64,000 nt of DNA, taken from the NCBI RefSeq assembly GCF_904067045.1, contig NZ_CAJFDC010000016.1, positions 248,001-312,000 of the forward strand, written 5' to 3'. The position numbers and the translations under genes were made by a program. This DNA comes from Pseudomonas sp. FEN. Its GTDB lineage: Bacteria > Pseudomonadota > Gammaproteobacteria > Pseudomonadales > Pseudomonadaceae. The notes under the pieces are model-generated. The model was not told the DNA's origin. It worked only from the letters and a program-made list of their open reading frames with translations, and did not search any database. The stretch's first letter is position 1. Each line of letters opens with the position of its first letter. Shown one piece after another: positions 48,060-64,000 of the stretch.

Positions 48060-64000
<15,941 letters not shown>

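Overview
The window is high-GC DNA from a plant-associated Pseudomonas. It carries a syringomycin/syringopeptin-type ("mycin + peptin") lipopeptide locus from end to end. The best fit is the P. fuscovaginae / P. asplenii / P. corrugata side of the genus. The evidence is a complete syrP-syrD-syrB1-syrB2-syrC-like tailoring and export set, two divergent groups of giant non-ribosomal peptide synthetases (NRPSs), epimerisation done by condensation domains instead of separate E domains, five copies of a 20-bp dyad of the syr-syp box type, and Pseudomonas REP palindromes.

Layout. 1-3796 (-): first part of a SypC-like NRPS (module 11 and the start of module 12). 3797-4159: its promoter region plus a hairpin terminator for the gene before it. 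4160-20710 (-): SypB-like NRPS, modules 6-10. 20707-36972 (-): SypA-like NRPS, modules 1-5, with a lipo-initiating C domain. 37112-38815 (-): SyrD-like ABC exporter. 38892-39953 (-): SyrP-like Asp hydroxylase. 39954-40296: divergent promoter region with two syr-syp-type boxes. 40297-44581 (+): SyrB1-like A-T-T protein, SyrB2-like Fe halogenase and SyrC-like aminoacyl shuttle. 44653-45264 (-): small AspH/LpxO-family oxygenase with its own box. 45443-47811 (-): cupin/JmjC-like protein followed by an MFS transporter, overlapping by 4 nt. 47812-48059: divergent promoter region with the fifth box. 48060->64000 (+): SyrE-like NRPS, first five modules.

Products. I read adenylation-domain specificity codes by eye. 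The SypA/B/C-like line gives Thr(Dhb)-Pro-Leu-Ala-Ala | Ala-Ala-Val-Gly-Ala | Val..., which matches the start of fuscopeptin as I remember it. The SyrE-like line gives Ser-Orn-(acidic residue)-Hse-His..., which resembles cormycin/thanamycin more than syringotoxin or syringomycin. SyrP-like (3-OH-Asp) and SyrB1/B2/C-like (4-Cl-Thr) proteins would supply the usual last two residues of the nonapeptide. The regulators (salA/syrF/syrG type), the thioesterases and the remaining modules lie outside the window.

Most unusual: REP/BIME repeats translated in frame inside two Ala-activating domains, an exactly tandem carrier-protein duplication in the SyrB1-like protein, an oriented five-copy promoter motif, and two extra putative metal-dependent tailoring proteins (AspH-like and cupin) that I do not know from the classical syr cluster.
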